From NCBI GenBank assembly GCA_021299715.1, contig JAJTEL010000002.1, forward strand, positions 1-64,000: 64,000 bases of DNA, given 5' to 3'. The DNA is from Ilumatobacteraceae bacterium. Lineage in GTDB: Bacteria > Actinomycetota > Acidimicrobiia > Acidimicrobiales > Ilumatobacteraceae. Below the pieces are notes generated by a model that searched no databases, had not been told where the DNA came from, and was given only the letters and a program-made list of their open reading frames with translations. This document shows, piece after piece, positions 32,668-41,781 of this stretch. Position 1 is the first letter of the stretch; the number at the start of each line of letters is the position of its first letter. Both the position numbers and the translations under genes were made by a program.

Positions 32668-35600
32668 TGGCAAATAATCGCTGACGTTGTTTGCTCTGGT
32701 TGATACTGCCAACCAGTTTCTTCGCCCACTTCAATTCCCAGTCGGCCAGCTTCCAAGATGCGCGCGACAGTTGCGTTGTCTTCTAAGTCTGGGCAAGCGG
32801 GGTAGCCCCAGCTGTAGCGACCACCGCGGTATTGCTGACGGAATAAGCCTGCAAGTGATGGTCCATCTTGATCAACAAAGCCCCACTCGGTGCGAATGCG
32901 ATGGTGCCAGTATTCGGCAAGGGCTTCGGCCATCTCTACGCCAATGCCGTGCAACACCATGTAGTCGTTGTACTTGTTTTCAGCAAACAACTCCGCAGCT
33001 TTTTCGCTGACTGGTGAACCCATTGTCACGATGTGGAATGCGGCGTAATCCTTCTCGCCACTTTCCACGGAACGGAAGAAGTCGGCAATGCACAAGTACG
33101 GCGCCACTTTTTGACGTGGGTAGTGGAAGCGTGCTTGTTCAACAGTGCGTGTATCGTCTGTGTAGACCACTAGGTCATTGCCATCGGCGTTGACAGGGAA
33201 GTAGCCGTACACCACTTGCGGAACCAAGTATCCGCCAGCCTTTGCTGCAGCAAGTTGTTCGCGAAGCAACGGACGAATGCGGTCTTTGAATTCGGCATCG
33301 GTCTCGCCGTCGTTGGGGCGGTACTGCCATTGATTGCGGAACAACGCCGTTTCGTTAATGTATTCCGCAATTTCGTCAAGGCCAATACCTTTCACCACTT
33401 TCGTTCCAAGGAACGGTGGCTGGAACACGGGGTTGTCGGTTTCGGCTTCTGGTGAACGAGAAGGAATGGTGGACGGATCAACTTCTTCTTTGGCGGGGCG
33501 CTCAATAAGGCGAGTACCAAGAACGCGACCGAAGTCAGGGTCGTCTTTGCCGTTGCGCTTCATGTCCATCAACTTGTCCAACGTGGACAAGCCTTCGAAT
33601 GCATCTTTGCCGTAGAACACTCGACCCATGTACACCTTGCGCAGGTCTTGCTCTACATAGCTACGCGTGAGTGCTGCACCACCGAGGAGAACGGGAATCT
33701 CGCTGAGTTCTTGTTCGTTCAAAGTTTCAAGGTTTTCACGCATGATGATGGTGGACTTCACAAGAAGGCCGCTCATGCCCAGAGCGTCGGCTCCAACTTC
33801 TTTCACCTTGTCGATCATCTCTTGGATGCCAATCTTGATGCCAATGTTGTGCACTTCGTATCCGTTGTTGGTACAGATGATGTCCACCAGGTTTTTGCCA
33901 ATGTCGTGAACGTCGCCCTTCACGGTTGCGAGAACCAATTTGCCCTTCGCGCTGCTTTCACCGGTTTTCTCCATGAACTGCTCAAGGTGGGCAACAGCAG
34001 TCTTCATAGTCTCTGCGCTTTGTAGAACGAAGGGCAGCTGCATGCGGCCACTACCAAACAGTTCTCCAACTTCACGCATTCCGTCCAGCAGAATCTCGTT
34101 AATGATGTCGAGCGGAGCAATTCCTTGAGCACGCGCAACTTCAAGGTCGTCCACTAGGCCTTCGCGGTCGCCATCGATAATGCGTTGGCGCAGAATCTTT
34201 TCAATGGTCCAGTCGCTGCGGTCTTCTTTTACTGCAGCTACAGAGGATACGCCTGCAAACAATTCAAGGAGTTTTGTGAGTGGGTCGTAGCCATCAGCAC
34301 GGCGGTCATAAATAAGGTCTGTGCACACTTGAATTTGTTCTTCGGGAATGCGTGCAAGCGGAAGAATCTTCGACGCGTGAACAATTGCTGAATCCAGTCC
34401 GTGTTCGCGCGCCTCGTGCAAGAACACACTGTTCAGTACTTGGCGTGTTGCAGGGCTAAGACCAAAGCTGACATTAGATAAACCAAGCGTGGTGTACGCG
34501 CCAGGAATTTCGGTCTTGATGCGCTTAATGGCTTCCAGAGTGGCAATGCCATCTTTGCGCAGGTCTTCGTCACCGGTTCCAATAGGGAAGGTCAAGGCGT
34601 CAAAAATAAGGTCGCTTGCGTGAAGCCCGTATCGCCGAGTGGCAATGTCGTGAAGTCGGTGAGCAACTTCCATCTTCCATTCCACGTCGCGCGCCTGTCC
34701 ACGTTCGTCAATCAGCAAACAAATAACGGCGGCGCCGTAGTCACGCGCAAGTGAGAACACGCGGTCGAGTCGACTGCCTGGTTCTTCGCCATCTTCAAGG
34801 TTGGCAGAGTTCAGAATGCATCGCCCACCAGCGTGAACAAGACCAGCTTCCATGACTTGCGGTTCGGTGGAGTCGAGAACCAACGGAACGCTTGCTTGTG
34901 TGGCGAAGCGCGATGCAATTTCGTGCATATCAACTGTGCCGTCGCGACCGACGTAGTCAACACACACGTCCAACACGTGTGAGCCTTCACGAATTTGTTC
35001 AGTTGCCATTTTGAGGCAGGTGTCCCAGTCTTCGCGCAACATCGCTTCGCGGAAGGCTTTTGATCCGTTTGCATTTGTGCGCTCACCAATAATGAGGAAA
35101 CTGTTGTCTTGTTCGAGCGGCACAGGGGAGTACAGCGATGTCACGCTTGGCTCGTCTTCTGGTGCGCGTTTCTTCACTGGCACGGCATGCACTGCGTTAC
35201 ACACTTGGCGTAGGTGTTCGGGAGTTGTTCCGCAGCAGCCACCAACAATGGTGATGCCAAGGTCTGTCACGTGGTGAGCGTGGTATTCGGCAAGTTGTTC
35301 GGGTGTGAGGTCGTAGTGTGTGCGGCCATCAACGACACTAGGTAAACCAGCGTTGGGAAGAACGCTGATAGGAATGTGTGAGTGCTCGCTGAGATAACGC
35401 AAGTGTTCTTGCATTTCAGCAGGACCAGTGGCGCAGTTAATGCCAATGACATCTGGCTTCATAGAAATGAGTGCTGAATACGCAGCACCAATTTCTGTTC
35501 CTACCAACATGCGACCTGTGGTTTCCATAGTGACTTGCACCTGGATGGGAAGTTCGCGCCCGCATTCTTTCATTGCAATGCGACATGCCTGCATTGCAGC

Positions 35601-36110
35601 TTTGATTTGCAGCAAGTCCATGCATGTTTCAATAAGGAAAAGATCGCAACCACCGTCAATGAGTCCGCGCGCTTGCTCTACATATGAATCGCGTAACTCG
35701 TAGAAACCAATGTGACCAAGGCTTGGCAACTTGGTGCCTGGGCCCATGCTTCCTGCTACGTAACGAGGGCGTCCGTCTGATTCAAAGCGGTCGGCCACGC
35801 GTCGAGCAATGGCAGCAGCGGCAACGTTCAGTTCGTATGCCCTTTCTGGAATGTCGTATTCGGTGAGCACCGTGGAGAAACTGCCGAAACTGGCGGTCTC
35901 AATCGCGTCGACGCCCGCCTCCAAAAAAGCGGTGTGCATGGCTTCAATGACGTCTGGTCGAGTGATGCACAACATCTCGTTACAGCCCTCTAGCGAGGCG
36001 CCGCCAAAGTCATCGGCAACAAGGTCGAGGTCTTGTACGAAAGTGCCGAATGCACCATCAAAAACGATGACTCGTTCGCGGATGGCTTCTGTATAGGGCT
36101 GGCGACTCAT
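32631..36110 (-). CDS. metH: Cobalamin-dependent methionine synthase
   Basis: A 1159-residue four-module enzyme that methylates homocysteine with methyl-tetrahydrofolate through cobalamin. The homocysteine/zinc module occupies about 1-320, with its zinc cysteines in I-N-C-A-T-G (about 226) and G-G-C-C-G-T-T (about 290). A pterin-binding barrel spans about 340-600. The cobalamin module carries D-V-H-D-I-G-K-N near 730, whose His is the lower ligand. The C-terminal AdoMet reactivation module runs from about 880. The start ATG has TAGCGT 9 nt upstream. It is divergent from a cobalamin adenosyltransferase, which fits shared B12 use. Its 3' end is the target of the insertion at 31229-32667. Confidence 0.97.
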   Translation of the reverse strand: MSRQPYTEAIRERVIVFDGAFGTFVQDLDLVADDFGGASLEGCNEMLCITRPDVIEAMHTAFLEAGVDAIETASFGSFSTVLTEYDIPERAYELNVAAAAIARRVADRFESDGRPRYVAGSMGPGTKLPSLGHIGFYELRDSYVEQARGLIDGGCDLFLIETCMDLLQIKAAMQACRIAMKECGRELPIQVQVTMETTGRMLVGTEIGAAYSALISMKPDVIGINCATGPAEMQEHLRYLSEHSHIPISVLPNAGLPSVVDGRTHYDLTPEQLAEYHAHHVTDLGITIVGGCCGTTPEHLRQVCNAVHAVPVKKRAPEDEPSVTSLYSPVPLEQDNSFLIIGERTNANGSKAFREAMLREDWDTCLKMATEQIREGSHVLDVCVDYVGRDGTVDMHEIASRFATQASVPLVLDSTEPQVMEAGLVHAGGRCILNSANLEDGEEPGSRLDRVFSLARDYGAAVICLLIDERGQARDVEWKMEVAHRLHDIATRRYGLHASDLIFDALTFPIGTGDEDLRKDGIATLEAIKRIKTEIPGAYTTLGLSNVSFGLSPATRQVLNSVFLHEAREHGLDSAIVHASKILPLARIPEEQIQVCTDLIYDRRADGYDPLTKLLELFAGVSSVAAVKEDRSDWTIEKILRQRIIDGDREGLVDDLEVARAQGIAPLDIINEILLDGMREVGELFGSGRMQLPFVLQSAETMKTAVAHLEQFMEKTGESSAKGKLVLATVKGDVHDIGKNLVDIICTNNGYEVHNIGIKIGIQEMIDKVKEVGADALGMSGLLVKSTIIMRENLETLNEQELSEIPVLLGGAALTRSYVEQDLRKVYMGRVFYGKDAFEGLSTLDKLMDMKRNGKDDPDFGRVLGTRLIERPAKEEVDPSTIPSRSPEAETDNPVFQPPFLGTKVVKGIGLDEIAEYINETALFRNQWQYRPNDGETDAEFKDRIRPLLREQLAAAKAGGYLVPQVVYGYFPVNADGNDLVVYTDDTRTVEQARFHYPRQKVAPYLCIADFFRSVESGEKDYAAFHIVTMGSPVSEKAAELFAENKYNDYMVLHGIGVEMAEALAEYWHHRIRTEWGFVDQDGPSLAGLFRQQYRGGRYSWGYPACPDLEDNATVARILEAGRLGIEVGEETGWQYQPEQTTSAIICHHPKAKYFVARD

Positions 36111-36119
36111 GACCCTTCA

Positions 36120-36125
36120 ACGCTA
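36120..36125 (-). promoter_or_regulatory. Possible -10 box for metH
   Basis: TAGCGT on the minus strand lies 9 nt before the ATG at 36110. The 106-bp divergent gap is too short for a full cobalamin riboswitch. Confidence 0.35.
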
Positions 36126-36203
36126 CTGCCATCACCGTGGTGGGGACCCGTTTCTTCATGCTGTGACATTCACGGAAAACCCCTGTTGAGCCTTTGTCAC
36201 CCA

Positions 36204-36209
36204 TAGAGT
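36204..36209 (+). promoter_or_regulatory. -10 box, leaderless type, for adenosyltransferase
   Basis: TAGAGT lies 7 nt before the ATG at 36217. Confidence 0.45.
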
Positions 36210-36216
36210 CTGTGTC

Positions 36217-36762
36217 ATGGCTCGCGAGAAGATCTACACCCGGGAAGGCGACGACGGCACGACCGGACTCTTCTACGGAGGCCGAGTACCCAAAGACTCT
36301 GCATTGCCGCGCGCGTATGGCGCAGTCGATGAAGCACAGGCCGTTATTGGTTTGGTGCGCACCGCTGCTGGTCACGGGTCTGACGTGGACGCAATTGTGG
36401 TTCCCATTATGAAAGACCTCTACGTGTTGATGGCCGAACTAGCGACACTTCCCGAAAACCGCCACAAACTCACACCGGGTAAAAGCAGCGTGACATCGGA
36501 AATGGTGGATCGTTTGGAAACCATCATTGACGACCTTGATACAAAATTCGAACCTCCCACCGAGTTCGTTGTGCCGGGCGAACATCCCGTGTCTGCATGG
36601 CTCGACTTTGCTCGCACCACGGTGCGCCGAGCCGAGCGCCAAGCGTTTGGTGCTGCGCCGCCACCGTCATATGTGGTGCCGTATTTGAACCGCTTGTCAG
36701 ACCTGTTGTGGACCATGGCTCGCTGGCAAGAGGGCGTCTCTCGCCCAGTGAAGAGCCTGTAG
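36217..36762 (+). CDS. pduO: Cob(I)yrinic acid a,c-diamide adenosyltransferase, PduO type
   Basis: A 181-residue PduO-type ATP:cob(I)alamin adenosyltransferase that makes adenosylcobalamin. The ATP-binding N-terminus reads K-I-Y-T-R-E-G-D-D-G-T-T-G-L-F-Y-G-G-R-V-P-K-D. The helical bundle continues with Y-G-A-V-D-E, V-V-P-G-E-H-P, R-T-x-V-R-R-A-E-R and Y-L-N-R-L-S-D-L-L-W. In most relatives the glycine-serine loop reads P-G-G-S; here it is P-G-E-H. Product cofactor could serve ethylmalonyl-CoA and methylmalonyl-CoA mutases, in line with the pathway genes at 53737-57285. Confidence 0.93.
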   Translation: MAREKIYTREGDDGTTGLFYGGRVPKDSALPRAYGAVDEAQAVIGLVRTAAGHGSDVDAIVVPIMKDLYVLMAELATLPENRHKLTPGKSSVTSEMVDRLETIIDDLDTKFEPPTEFVVPGEHPVSAWLDFARTTVRRAERQAFGAAPPPSYVVPYLNRLSDLLWTMARWQEGVSRPVKSL

Positions 36763-36784
36763 CGCCTCAGCGCAGAACCTTTTG

Positions 36785-36805
36785 CCCCACCCCCATAGAG
36801 TGGGG
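36785..36805 (+). repeat. Short inverted repeat just before pepA
   Basis: CCCCAC and GTGGGG form a 6-bp stem with a 9-nt loop, ending 2 nt before the pepA ATG and overlapping its -10 box. It could be an operator or a chance GC palindrome. Confidence 0.3.
36796..36801 (+). promoter_or_regulatory. -10 box, leaderless type, for leucyl aminopeptidase
   Basis: TAGAGT lies 6 nt before the ATG at 36808. Confidence 0.45.
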
Positions 36806-36807
36806 AC

Positions 36808-38274
36808 ATGCGTACCACGTTCACCACATCAAAGTCCGCGCCAGCCAAGGTTGACGCTGTTGTTGTTCCTGTTGCAGCCTCAGGTGCTGTTCCGTCTGGT
36901 TTAGGCCACACCCGTGCGCAACTATCTGCGCTTGGCTTCGATGGTGCCGCAGGTCAAACACTTGCTCTTCCTGGCTCTGGTTCTGCAAAGGCCACACTTC
37001 TTGTTGGCATTGGCGAAGTCAAAGACCTCACACCGAATTCCTTGCGCAACATTGCGGCATCTGCAGCACGTGCAGCATCTCGGTTCGCATCGTTGTCCAC
37101 CACGTTGGCCTCGGTTGGTCGTGGTTCGGCAAAAGCAAATACGCAAGCCGTTGTTGAAGGGATGGCGCTTGCACTTCATCGCTGGGTTGATTTGAAAAAC
37201 GACAAGGGTGGACTTCCAAAACTCACATCCATCACTTTCGTTGCGGCAACAGGTACTGCTGAAGTGAAAGCCGGAATGGACAACGGAATTGCGACAGCAT
37301 CGGCAGTGTGTTTGGCACGCGATCTTGCCAATACGCCACCATCGCATCTCACGGCTCGTCAGTTAGCGGATCGTGCGGTTGAAGTAGCTCGTACCAGCGG
37401 CTTAAAAGCAACGGTGTACAACCGTGACCAACTCATCGCAATGGGTTGTGGCGGTCTTGTTGGTGTGAACGCGGGAAGCGTGGAGCCACCACGAATGGTG
37501 AAGTTGGAATATCGCCCCACAAAAGCATCAGGAAACATTGTGTTGGTGGGCAAGGGCGTCATGTACGACTCAGGCGGCATCTCGTTGAAGCCAAGCGACC
37601 CAAGCCATGCATCGATGAAGATGGACATGAGCGGTGCTGCAGCAGTGCTTGCAACAATGGGTGCGTTGCGTTCTTTGAAAGTGAAAGCAAAAGTAACGGC
37701 ATACCTCATGTGCACCGACAACTTGCCAAGCGGTAGTGCGCTGAAGTTGGGCGATGTTCTCACCATGCGCAACGGAAAGACTGTTGAAATTCACAACACC
37801 GACGCTGAAGGTCGTCTGATTCTTGCAGACGGTTTGTCATTGGGTGCAGAAAGCAAGCCCGATGCAATGTTGGATATCGCAACTCTGACGGGCGCATGCA
37901 TGGGTGCGCTCGGAAAGCACATGGCCGGAATTTTGGGCAACAATGATGGCGTGTTGACGCAATTGAAAGCGGCAAGTTCGCGCACCGATGAATTGGTATG
38001 GGAACTTCCATTCCATCGCCCGTACCGTGCGTTGCTCGACTCGAACGTTGCCGACATGCGCAACATTGGCGGGCCACTTGCCGGTGCCACCACCGCAGCA
38101 TTGTTCTTGGGTGAATTTGTTGGAGAAACTCCATGGGCTCACATTGACATGGCTGGCCCAATGGACGCCGATGGCGACAATGGTTGGTTGAACCGCGGTG
38201 CAACTGCGTACGGAACGCGTCTACTTATTGACTTCTGTGCAAACTTTAAGAAGCCAGCAGGCAAGAACAAGTAA
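36808..38274 (+). CDS. pepA: Leucyl aminopeptidase (M17)
   Basis: A 488-residue cytoplasmic metallo-aminopeptidase that trims N-terminal residues from peptides. The N-terminal macro-like domain spans about 1-160. The catalytic domain has V-G-K-G-V-M-Y-D-S-G-G-I-S-L-K (metal Lys and Asp), M-K-M-D-M-S-G-A-A and the family signature N-T-D-A-E-G-R-L-I-L near residue 331, supplying Asp, Glu and Arg. Length is normal. It is convergent with the LLM gene at 38275, with adjoining stops. Confidence 0.95.
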   Translation: MRTTFTTSKSAPAKVDAVVVPVAASGAVPSGLGHTRAQLSALGFDGAAGQTLALPGSGSAKATLLVGIGEVKDLTPNSLRNIAASAARAASRFASLSTTLASVGRGSAKANTQAVVEGMALALHRWVDLKNDKGGLPKLTSITFVAATGTAEVKAGMDNGIATASAVCLARDLANTPPSHLTARQLADRAVEVARTSGLKATVYNRDQLIAMGCGGLVGVNAGSVEPPRMVKLEYRPTKASGNIVLVGKGVMYDSGGISLKPSDPSHASMKMDMSGAAAVLATMGALRSLKVKAKVTAYLMCTDNLPSGSALKLGDVLTMRNGKTVEIHNTDAEGRLILADGLSLGAESKPDAMLDIATLTGACMGALGKHMAGILGNNDGVLTQLKAASSRTDELVWELPFHRPYRALLDSNVADMRNIGGPLAGATTAALFLGEFVGETPWAHIDMAGPMDADGDNGWLNRGATAYGTRLLIDFCANFKKPAGKNK

Positions 38275-39180
38275 CTAGTTCTGCAGCGGCATTAAGTGTG
38301 TTGCTGCATCGGCCAAATGATCATTCCATTCATTCACTGAGCCAGGCTCGGCAAGTGGAATGACAACAAACTTTGACGCACCAACGTCAATGAATTGTTC
38401 AATGGTGTGCGCAAGCGCGTGCCAACTAGAAGGCACAAGGACAGAAACATCATCAAGATCTGGTCGACGTGCCTTCAGGCCCGCCAGCAACTGAGGTGGT
38501 GGATCACCAATTGTGTAGGGAATGAGCACACCGAAGTGTTCGGGATCAATCTCGCGATTGTTTTCGGCGGCAATGTCGGTCACGGTTTTCCAACCGGCTG
38601 CTGCATCGGCGGGCGTGACGAATGAAGGAAGCCAACCATCGGCCATACGGCCAACTCGTTTGAGTTCACTGTCTGCAATTCCACCTAACCACACTTCGGG
38701 TGGTTGCTGAAGGGGTTTTGGTTGAACTCGCAAGTTGTCGTAGTTGTAATACGTGCCGTGGAAAGTAACCGACTCGTCCATCCAGCACGACCGCAAAACG
38801 GCAAGAGCTTCGTTGAACATTTTTGCTCGTGCAGAACGTTCAACGCCGAAGGCTTGTTGTTCGTGTGGGTCAGCAACACCAAGACCAAAAGCGGGAAGCA
38901 AACGACCATTTGACATGCGGTCAAGCGTTGCAAGTTCTTTGGCAAGCACAATGGGGTTGCGTCCGGGGAGAACCATCACGCTCATGCCCAGCTTCAGGCG
39001 AGTGGTGCGCGCGGCCGCCATTGACATGGCCACCAACGGGTCGGGTGCTTCACCGCCAATGCGCTCGCTCAGCCACAAGCTGTCGAAACGCAAGCGTTCC
39101 AGAGTGTCGACCACATCGAGGAACCCTGAGTCATTGAGTTGGGTGCGAACCCCAAGGCCATATCCCACGCGTACTTTCAC
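38275..39180 (-). CDS. LLM-class (luciferase-like) oxidoreductase, probably F420-dependent
   Basis: A 301-residue luciferase-like TIM barrel if started at the GTG at 39178-39180 (V-K-V-R-V-G-Y-G-L-G), which has GGAA just upstream. An ATG at 39204 and longer starts reaching into the divergent SDR gene are also in frame but less likely. Core blocks are F-D-S-L-W-L-S-E-R-I-G-G-E-A-P-D-P, L-G-M-S-V-M-V-L-P-G-R-N-P, F-G-L-G-V-A-D-P-H-E-Q-Q and V-W-L-G-G-I-A-D-S-E-L-K-R-V-G-R-M-A-D-G-W. The last is a hallmark of F420-type members. Substrate unknown. Confidence 0.86.
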   Translation of the reverse strand: MKVRVGYGLGVRTQLNDSGFLDVVDTLERLRFDSLWLSERIGGEAPDPLVAMSMAAARTTRLKLGMSVMVLPGRNPIVLAKELATLDRMSNGRLLPAFGLGVADPHEQQAFGVERSARAKMFNEALAVLRSCWMDESVTFHGTYYNYDNLRVQPKPLQQPPEVWLGGIADSELKRVGRMADGWLPSFVTPADAAAGWKTVTDIAAENNREIDPEHFGVLIPYTIGDPPPQLLAGLKARRPDLDDVSVLVPSSWHALAHTIEQFIDVGASKFVVIPLAEPGSVNEWNDHLADAATHLMPLQN

Positions 39181-39212
39181 GTTTCCATGCTTGCACACAC
39201 CCATCGAACACA

Positions 39213-39218
39213 TAGCCT
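39213..39218 (+). promoter_or_regulatory. Promoter, leaderless type, for the SDR/MFS pair
   Basis: TAGCCT lies 6 nt before the ATG at 39225. TTGCAC at 39191-39196, with a 16-nt spacer, could be the -35. Confidence 0.5.
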
Positions 39219-39224
39219 CGGCGT

Positions 39225-40004
39225 ATGGCGAATTCTCTAAATTTTGACCCCACAGCTCAATTTCGTGTTGACGGCAAAATAGCAATCGTTACCGGAGCGT
39301 CGTCAGGCCTTGGCGCACGCTTTGCACGGGTGTTGCATGCAGCCGGTGCAACCGTTGTTCTTACGGCACGACGCCTTGACCGTCTAGAAACGTTGTCTGC
39401 AGAATTACCTGGCTCTCTGCCCGTTCAGTGTGATGTCGCTGATGAGGGGCAACGGGTGGCACTTATTGAAACTGTCGTGAAAACATATGGACGTATTGAC
39501 ATTTTGGTGAACAACGCTGGCATCACGCACAAGGTTCCCATTGAGTCGGAAACAATTGATCAGTTTCGAGAAGTCATCGAAGTGAACACCACCGCAATTT
39601 GGCACTTGTGCAAGTTGGCAGGGGAGAACATGGTGGCAAATAAGAGTGGCTCTATTGTCAACGTTGCATCAATTCTTGGAATGATTGCAGGTACACCTGT
39701 TAAGCAAGCGAACTATGCAGCAAGTAAAGGTGCGGTCATTGCAATGTCGCGAGAAATTGCTGTGCAGTGGGCACGAAAAGGTGTTCGTGTTAACTCATTG
39801 TGTCCTGGGTGGTTCGTAAGCGAAATGACTGCCGGTATGGACACCGATGAAGGGTCGCAGAAATATGTGATGCAGAACTCACCCATTCCACGCATGGGTG
39901 CAGAACACGAATTAGACGGCGCATTGTTGTTTATGGCAAGCGATGCATCGTCGTTCATGACCGGACAATCAATTGTTGTTGATGGCGGTTGGACCGCTCG
40001 ATGA
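39225..40004 (+). CDS. SDR-family oxidoreductase
   Basis: A 259-residue classical short-chain dehydrogenase. NAD(P) motif T-G-A-S-S-G-L-G is near 24-31, with T-A-R-R after beta 2 suggesting NADP. N-N-A-G and Y-A-A-S-K (catalytic Tyr and Lys) are present, and it ends V-D-G-G-W-T-A. It resembles gluconate 5-dehydrogenase or 3-oxoacyl reductase-like SDRs, but substrate cannot be assigned. The following MFS gene starts inside its stop (4-nt overlap). Confidence 0.88.
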   Translation: MANSLNFDPTAQFRVDGKIAIVTGASSGLGARFARVLHAAGATVVLTARRLDRLETLSAELPGSLPVQCDVADEGQRVALIETVVKTYGRIDILVNNAGITHKVPIESETIDQFREVIEVNTTAIWHLCKLAGENMVANKSGSIVNVASILGMIAGTPVKQANYAASKGAVIAMSREIAVQWARKGVRVNSLCPGWFVSEMTAGMDTDEGSQKYVMQNSPIPRMGAEHELDGALLFMASDASSFMTGQSIVVDGGWTAR

Positions 40005-41257
40005 CCGAACAACCCGGAACTCTCTCTGCGCGGGAGGTCATTACATCGCGTGGTATTCGACCACTGCTGTTGTCCAGTGTGGTGCTCACAATCGGTGTCA
40101 TGTTGCAGGCTGCTGCGTTAGGCAAACACGTCTACGACATCACCGACTCTGAATTGTCTATTGGTTGGCTCGGTTTGGCGGAGTTTCTTCCGGCAGCAGC
40201 ATTGGTACTGGTGACCGGAACAGTTGCAGACCGCTTGAATCGCAAAAAAGTGTCATTGTTCGCACAGGGTGGCGAACTTCTGTGTTCGCTGTTGTTGATG
40301 TGGTACGCCCTTGGTGATCCCACATCTGCAACACCCATCTATGTGATTGCAGTTCTCTTCGGAGCATCACGCGCATTTTTGGCACCTGCGCTTCGTCCTA
40401 TTGCAGCGATGATTGCACCCGAAGGTGGATTGCCCCGCGTTATTGCTTTTTACAGCGCAACGTGGACGGGGGCGGCAATTATTGGCCCGGCCGTAAGTGG
40501 TTTCTTGTATGCCGTTGACCCTGCGTTGGCGTACGGAGTGGCTGCAGTTCTTATTGGTGGCGGAATGTTCAGTTTGTCGCTTGTTACGTTGCCGCCCGTT
40601 GTGGAAAGCGAAGTGAAATCTGAGCGTCCTACATTGCGAGACGCAGTAGAAGGCTTGGTCTTTATTCGTCGCACGCCTGTGTTGTTAGCCGCAATTTCGC
40701 TCGATCTCTTTGCGGTTCTCTTCGGTGGTGCCGTGGCATTGCTGCCCGTTATTGCTGAAGAGCAATTGAAGGTGGGTGACGTTGCATACGGGTGGTTGCG
40801 TGCGGCTGGTGGAATTGGCGCCGCAATAATGGCGGTGTTCTTGGCATTCCGTCCTGTACGCCGTCATGTGGGCAGAACATTGTTGTGGGTGGTTGCCGTC
40901 TTTGGTGCTGCCACCATTGTGTTAGGCACAACGAAGGTGTACTGGATTGCTTTTGTTGCTGTTCTTGTCGCGTTCGCAGCCGACATGGTCAGTGTTTTTA
41001 TTCGCAGTTCATTGGTGCCACTCGTGACTCCCGACGATAAGCGGGGTCGGGTGTCCGCTGTAGAGAACGTGTTCATTGGTGCATCGAACGAATTAGGTGC
41101 ATTTGAATCGGGGGCCGTTTCCAGCGTTGCAGGTACGCCAGCCACAGTGATTGGTGGCGGTATCGCCACTATTGCAATAGCCGGACTGTGGTGGGTGGCA
41201 TTTCCATCACTTCGAAACGTTGATCGATTCGAAGACCTAGAAGACAGAGCGGAGTAA
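40001..41257 (+). CDS. MFS transporter, EntS/MFS_3-like exporter
   Basis: A 418-residue protein with about 12 spans. The loop 2-3 motif is present as T-V-A-D-R-L-N-R-K-K, and a second copy-like loop follows L-A-F-R-P-V-R-R-H-V-G-R in the second half. It ends in a short acidic tail. The ATG at 40001 overlaps the SDR stop by 4 nt and is preferred over a start at 39989. Similar proteins export siderophores or drugs; substrate unknown. Co-translated with the SDR, so the pair may handle one metabolite. Confidence 0.88.
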   Translation: MTEQPGTLSAREVITSRGIRPLLLSSVVLTIGVMLQAAALGKHVYDITDSELSIGWLGLAEFLPAAALVLVTGTVADRLNRKKVSLFAQGGELLCSLLLMWYALGDPTSATPIYVIAVLFGASRAFLAPALRPIAAMIAPEGGLPRVIAFYSATWTGAAIIGPAVSGFLYAVDPALAYGVAAVLIGGGMFSLSLVTLPPVVESEVKSERPTLRDAVEGLVFIRRTPVLLAAISLDLFAVLFGGAVALLPVIAEEQLKVGDVAYGWLRAAGGIGAAIMAVFLAFRPVRRHVGRTLLWVVAVFGAATIVLGTTKVYWIAFVAVLVAFAADMVSVFIRSSLVPLVTPDDKRGRVSAVENVFIGASNELGAFESGAVSSVAGTPATVIGGGIATIAIAGLWWVAFPSLRNVDRFEDLEDRAE

Positions 41258-41260
41258 TCT
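41255..41260 (+). promoter_or_regulatory. -10 box overlapping the MFS stop codon
   Basis: TAATCT begins with the TAA stop of the MFS gene and lies 6 nt before the mscL ATG at 41267. Confidence 0.45.
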
Positions 41261-41266
41261 GCGTTC

Positions 41267-41731
41267 ATGGCTGAAATCATGAACAAAGTAGAAGAACACG
41301 TGAACAAAATCACGAAGCGTGGCATTGTCGCAGAGTTCAAAGAGTTTGTGAACCGTGGCAACGTTGTTGACGTTGCTGTTGCTTTCGTCATGGGTGCTGC
41401 ATTTAAGACGGTGGTCGATTCTTTTGCTGGCAGCGACAAGAGCCCCGGAATTCTTGGTGGTCTCATTGGCGCAATCTTTGGTGGGCAGCAGCCAGACTTT
41501 TCAAAAAAGGTGGTCTCTGTTAACGGGAGCGACATTCCGTTAGGTGCTTTTGCAACTGCTTCAATGAACTTCTTCTTTGTGGCCCTGGTGCTGTTTGCCG
41601 TAGTGAAGTTGTACAACCGTCTGCGGGACAAAGAAGTCACCGAGGACGGAAGTCCTGCTCTCTCAACAAATGAGTTGCTTGCCGAGATTCGTGACGAGTT
41701 GAAGAAGTCGCGAGCTGGCCAGGGCGAATAG
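41267..41731 (+). CDS. mscL: Large-conductance mechanosensitive channel
   Basis: A 154-residue MscL, the pentameric emergency valve opened by membrane tension. The N-terminal amphipathic helix leads into E-F-K-E-F-V-N-R-G-N-V-V-D-V-A-V-A-F-V-M-G-A-A-F, the gating TM1. The periplasmic loop is about 50 residues, and TM2 (N-F-F-F-V-A-L-V-L-F-A-V-V-K) is followed by a cytoplasmic helix. About 18 residues precede TM1's usual start, slightly longer than E. coli MscL. Its mRNA is probably leaderless. Confidence 0.95.
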   Translation: MAEIMNKVEEHVNKITKRGIVAEFKEFVNRGNVVDVAVAFVMGAAFKTVVDSFAGSDKSPGILGGLIGAIFGGQQPDFSKKVVSVNGSDIPLGAFATASMNFFFVALVLFAVVKLYNRLRDKEVTEDGSPALSTNELLAEIRDELKKSRAGQGE

Positions 41732-41766
41732 ACGTCTGCTGCCCTCAGTAAGGGCACTTTCACCAA

Positions 41767-41772
41767 TAACCT
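41767..41772 (+). promoter_or_regulatory. Possible -10 box for the lipoprotein gene
   Basis: TAACCT lies 9 nt before the ATG at 41782. Confidence 0.35.
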
Positions 41773-41781
41773 AAGAGCCTT

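Noticed and set aside
36111-36216. Cobalamin riboswitch upstream of metH
   Set aside because: The gap is only 106 bp and shared by two divergent genes; I see no B12-box-like conserved core.
40864-41766. 300-codon minus-strand open frame across the MFS and mscL genes
   Set aside because: It covers the end of one clear membrane protein and all of mscL on the other strand; the translation has no recognisable features.
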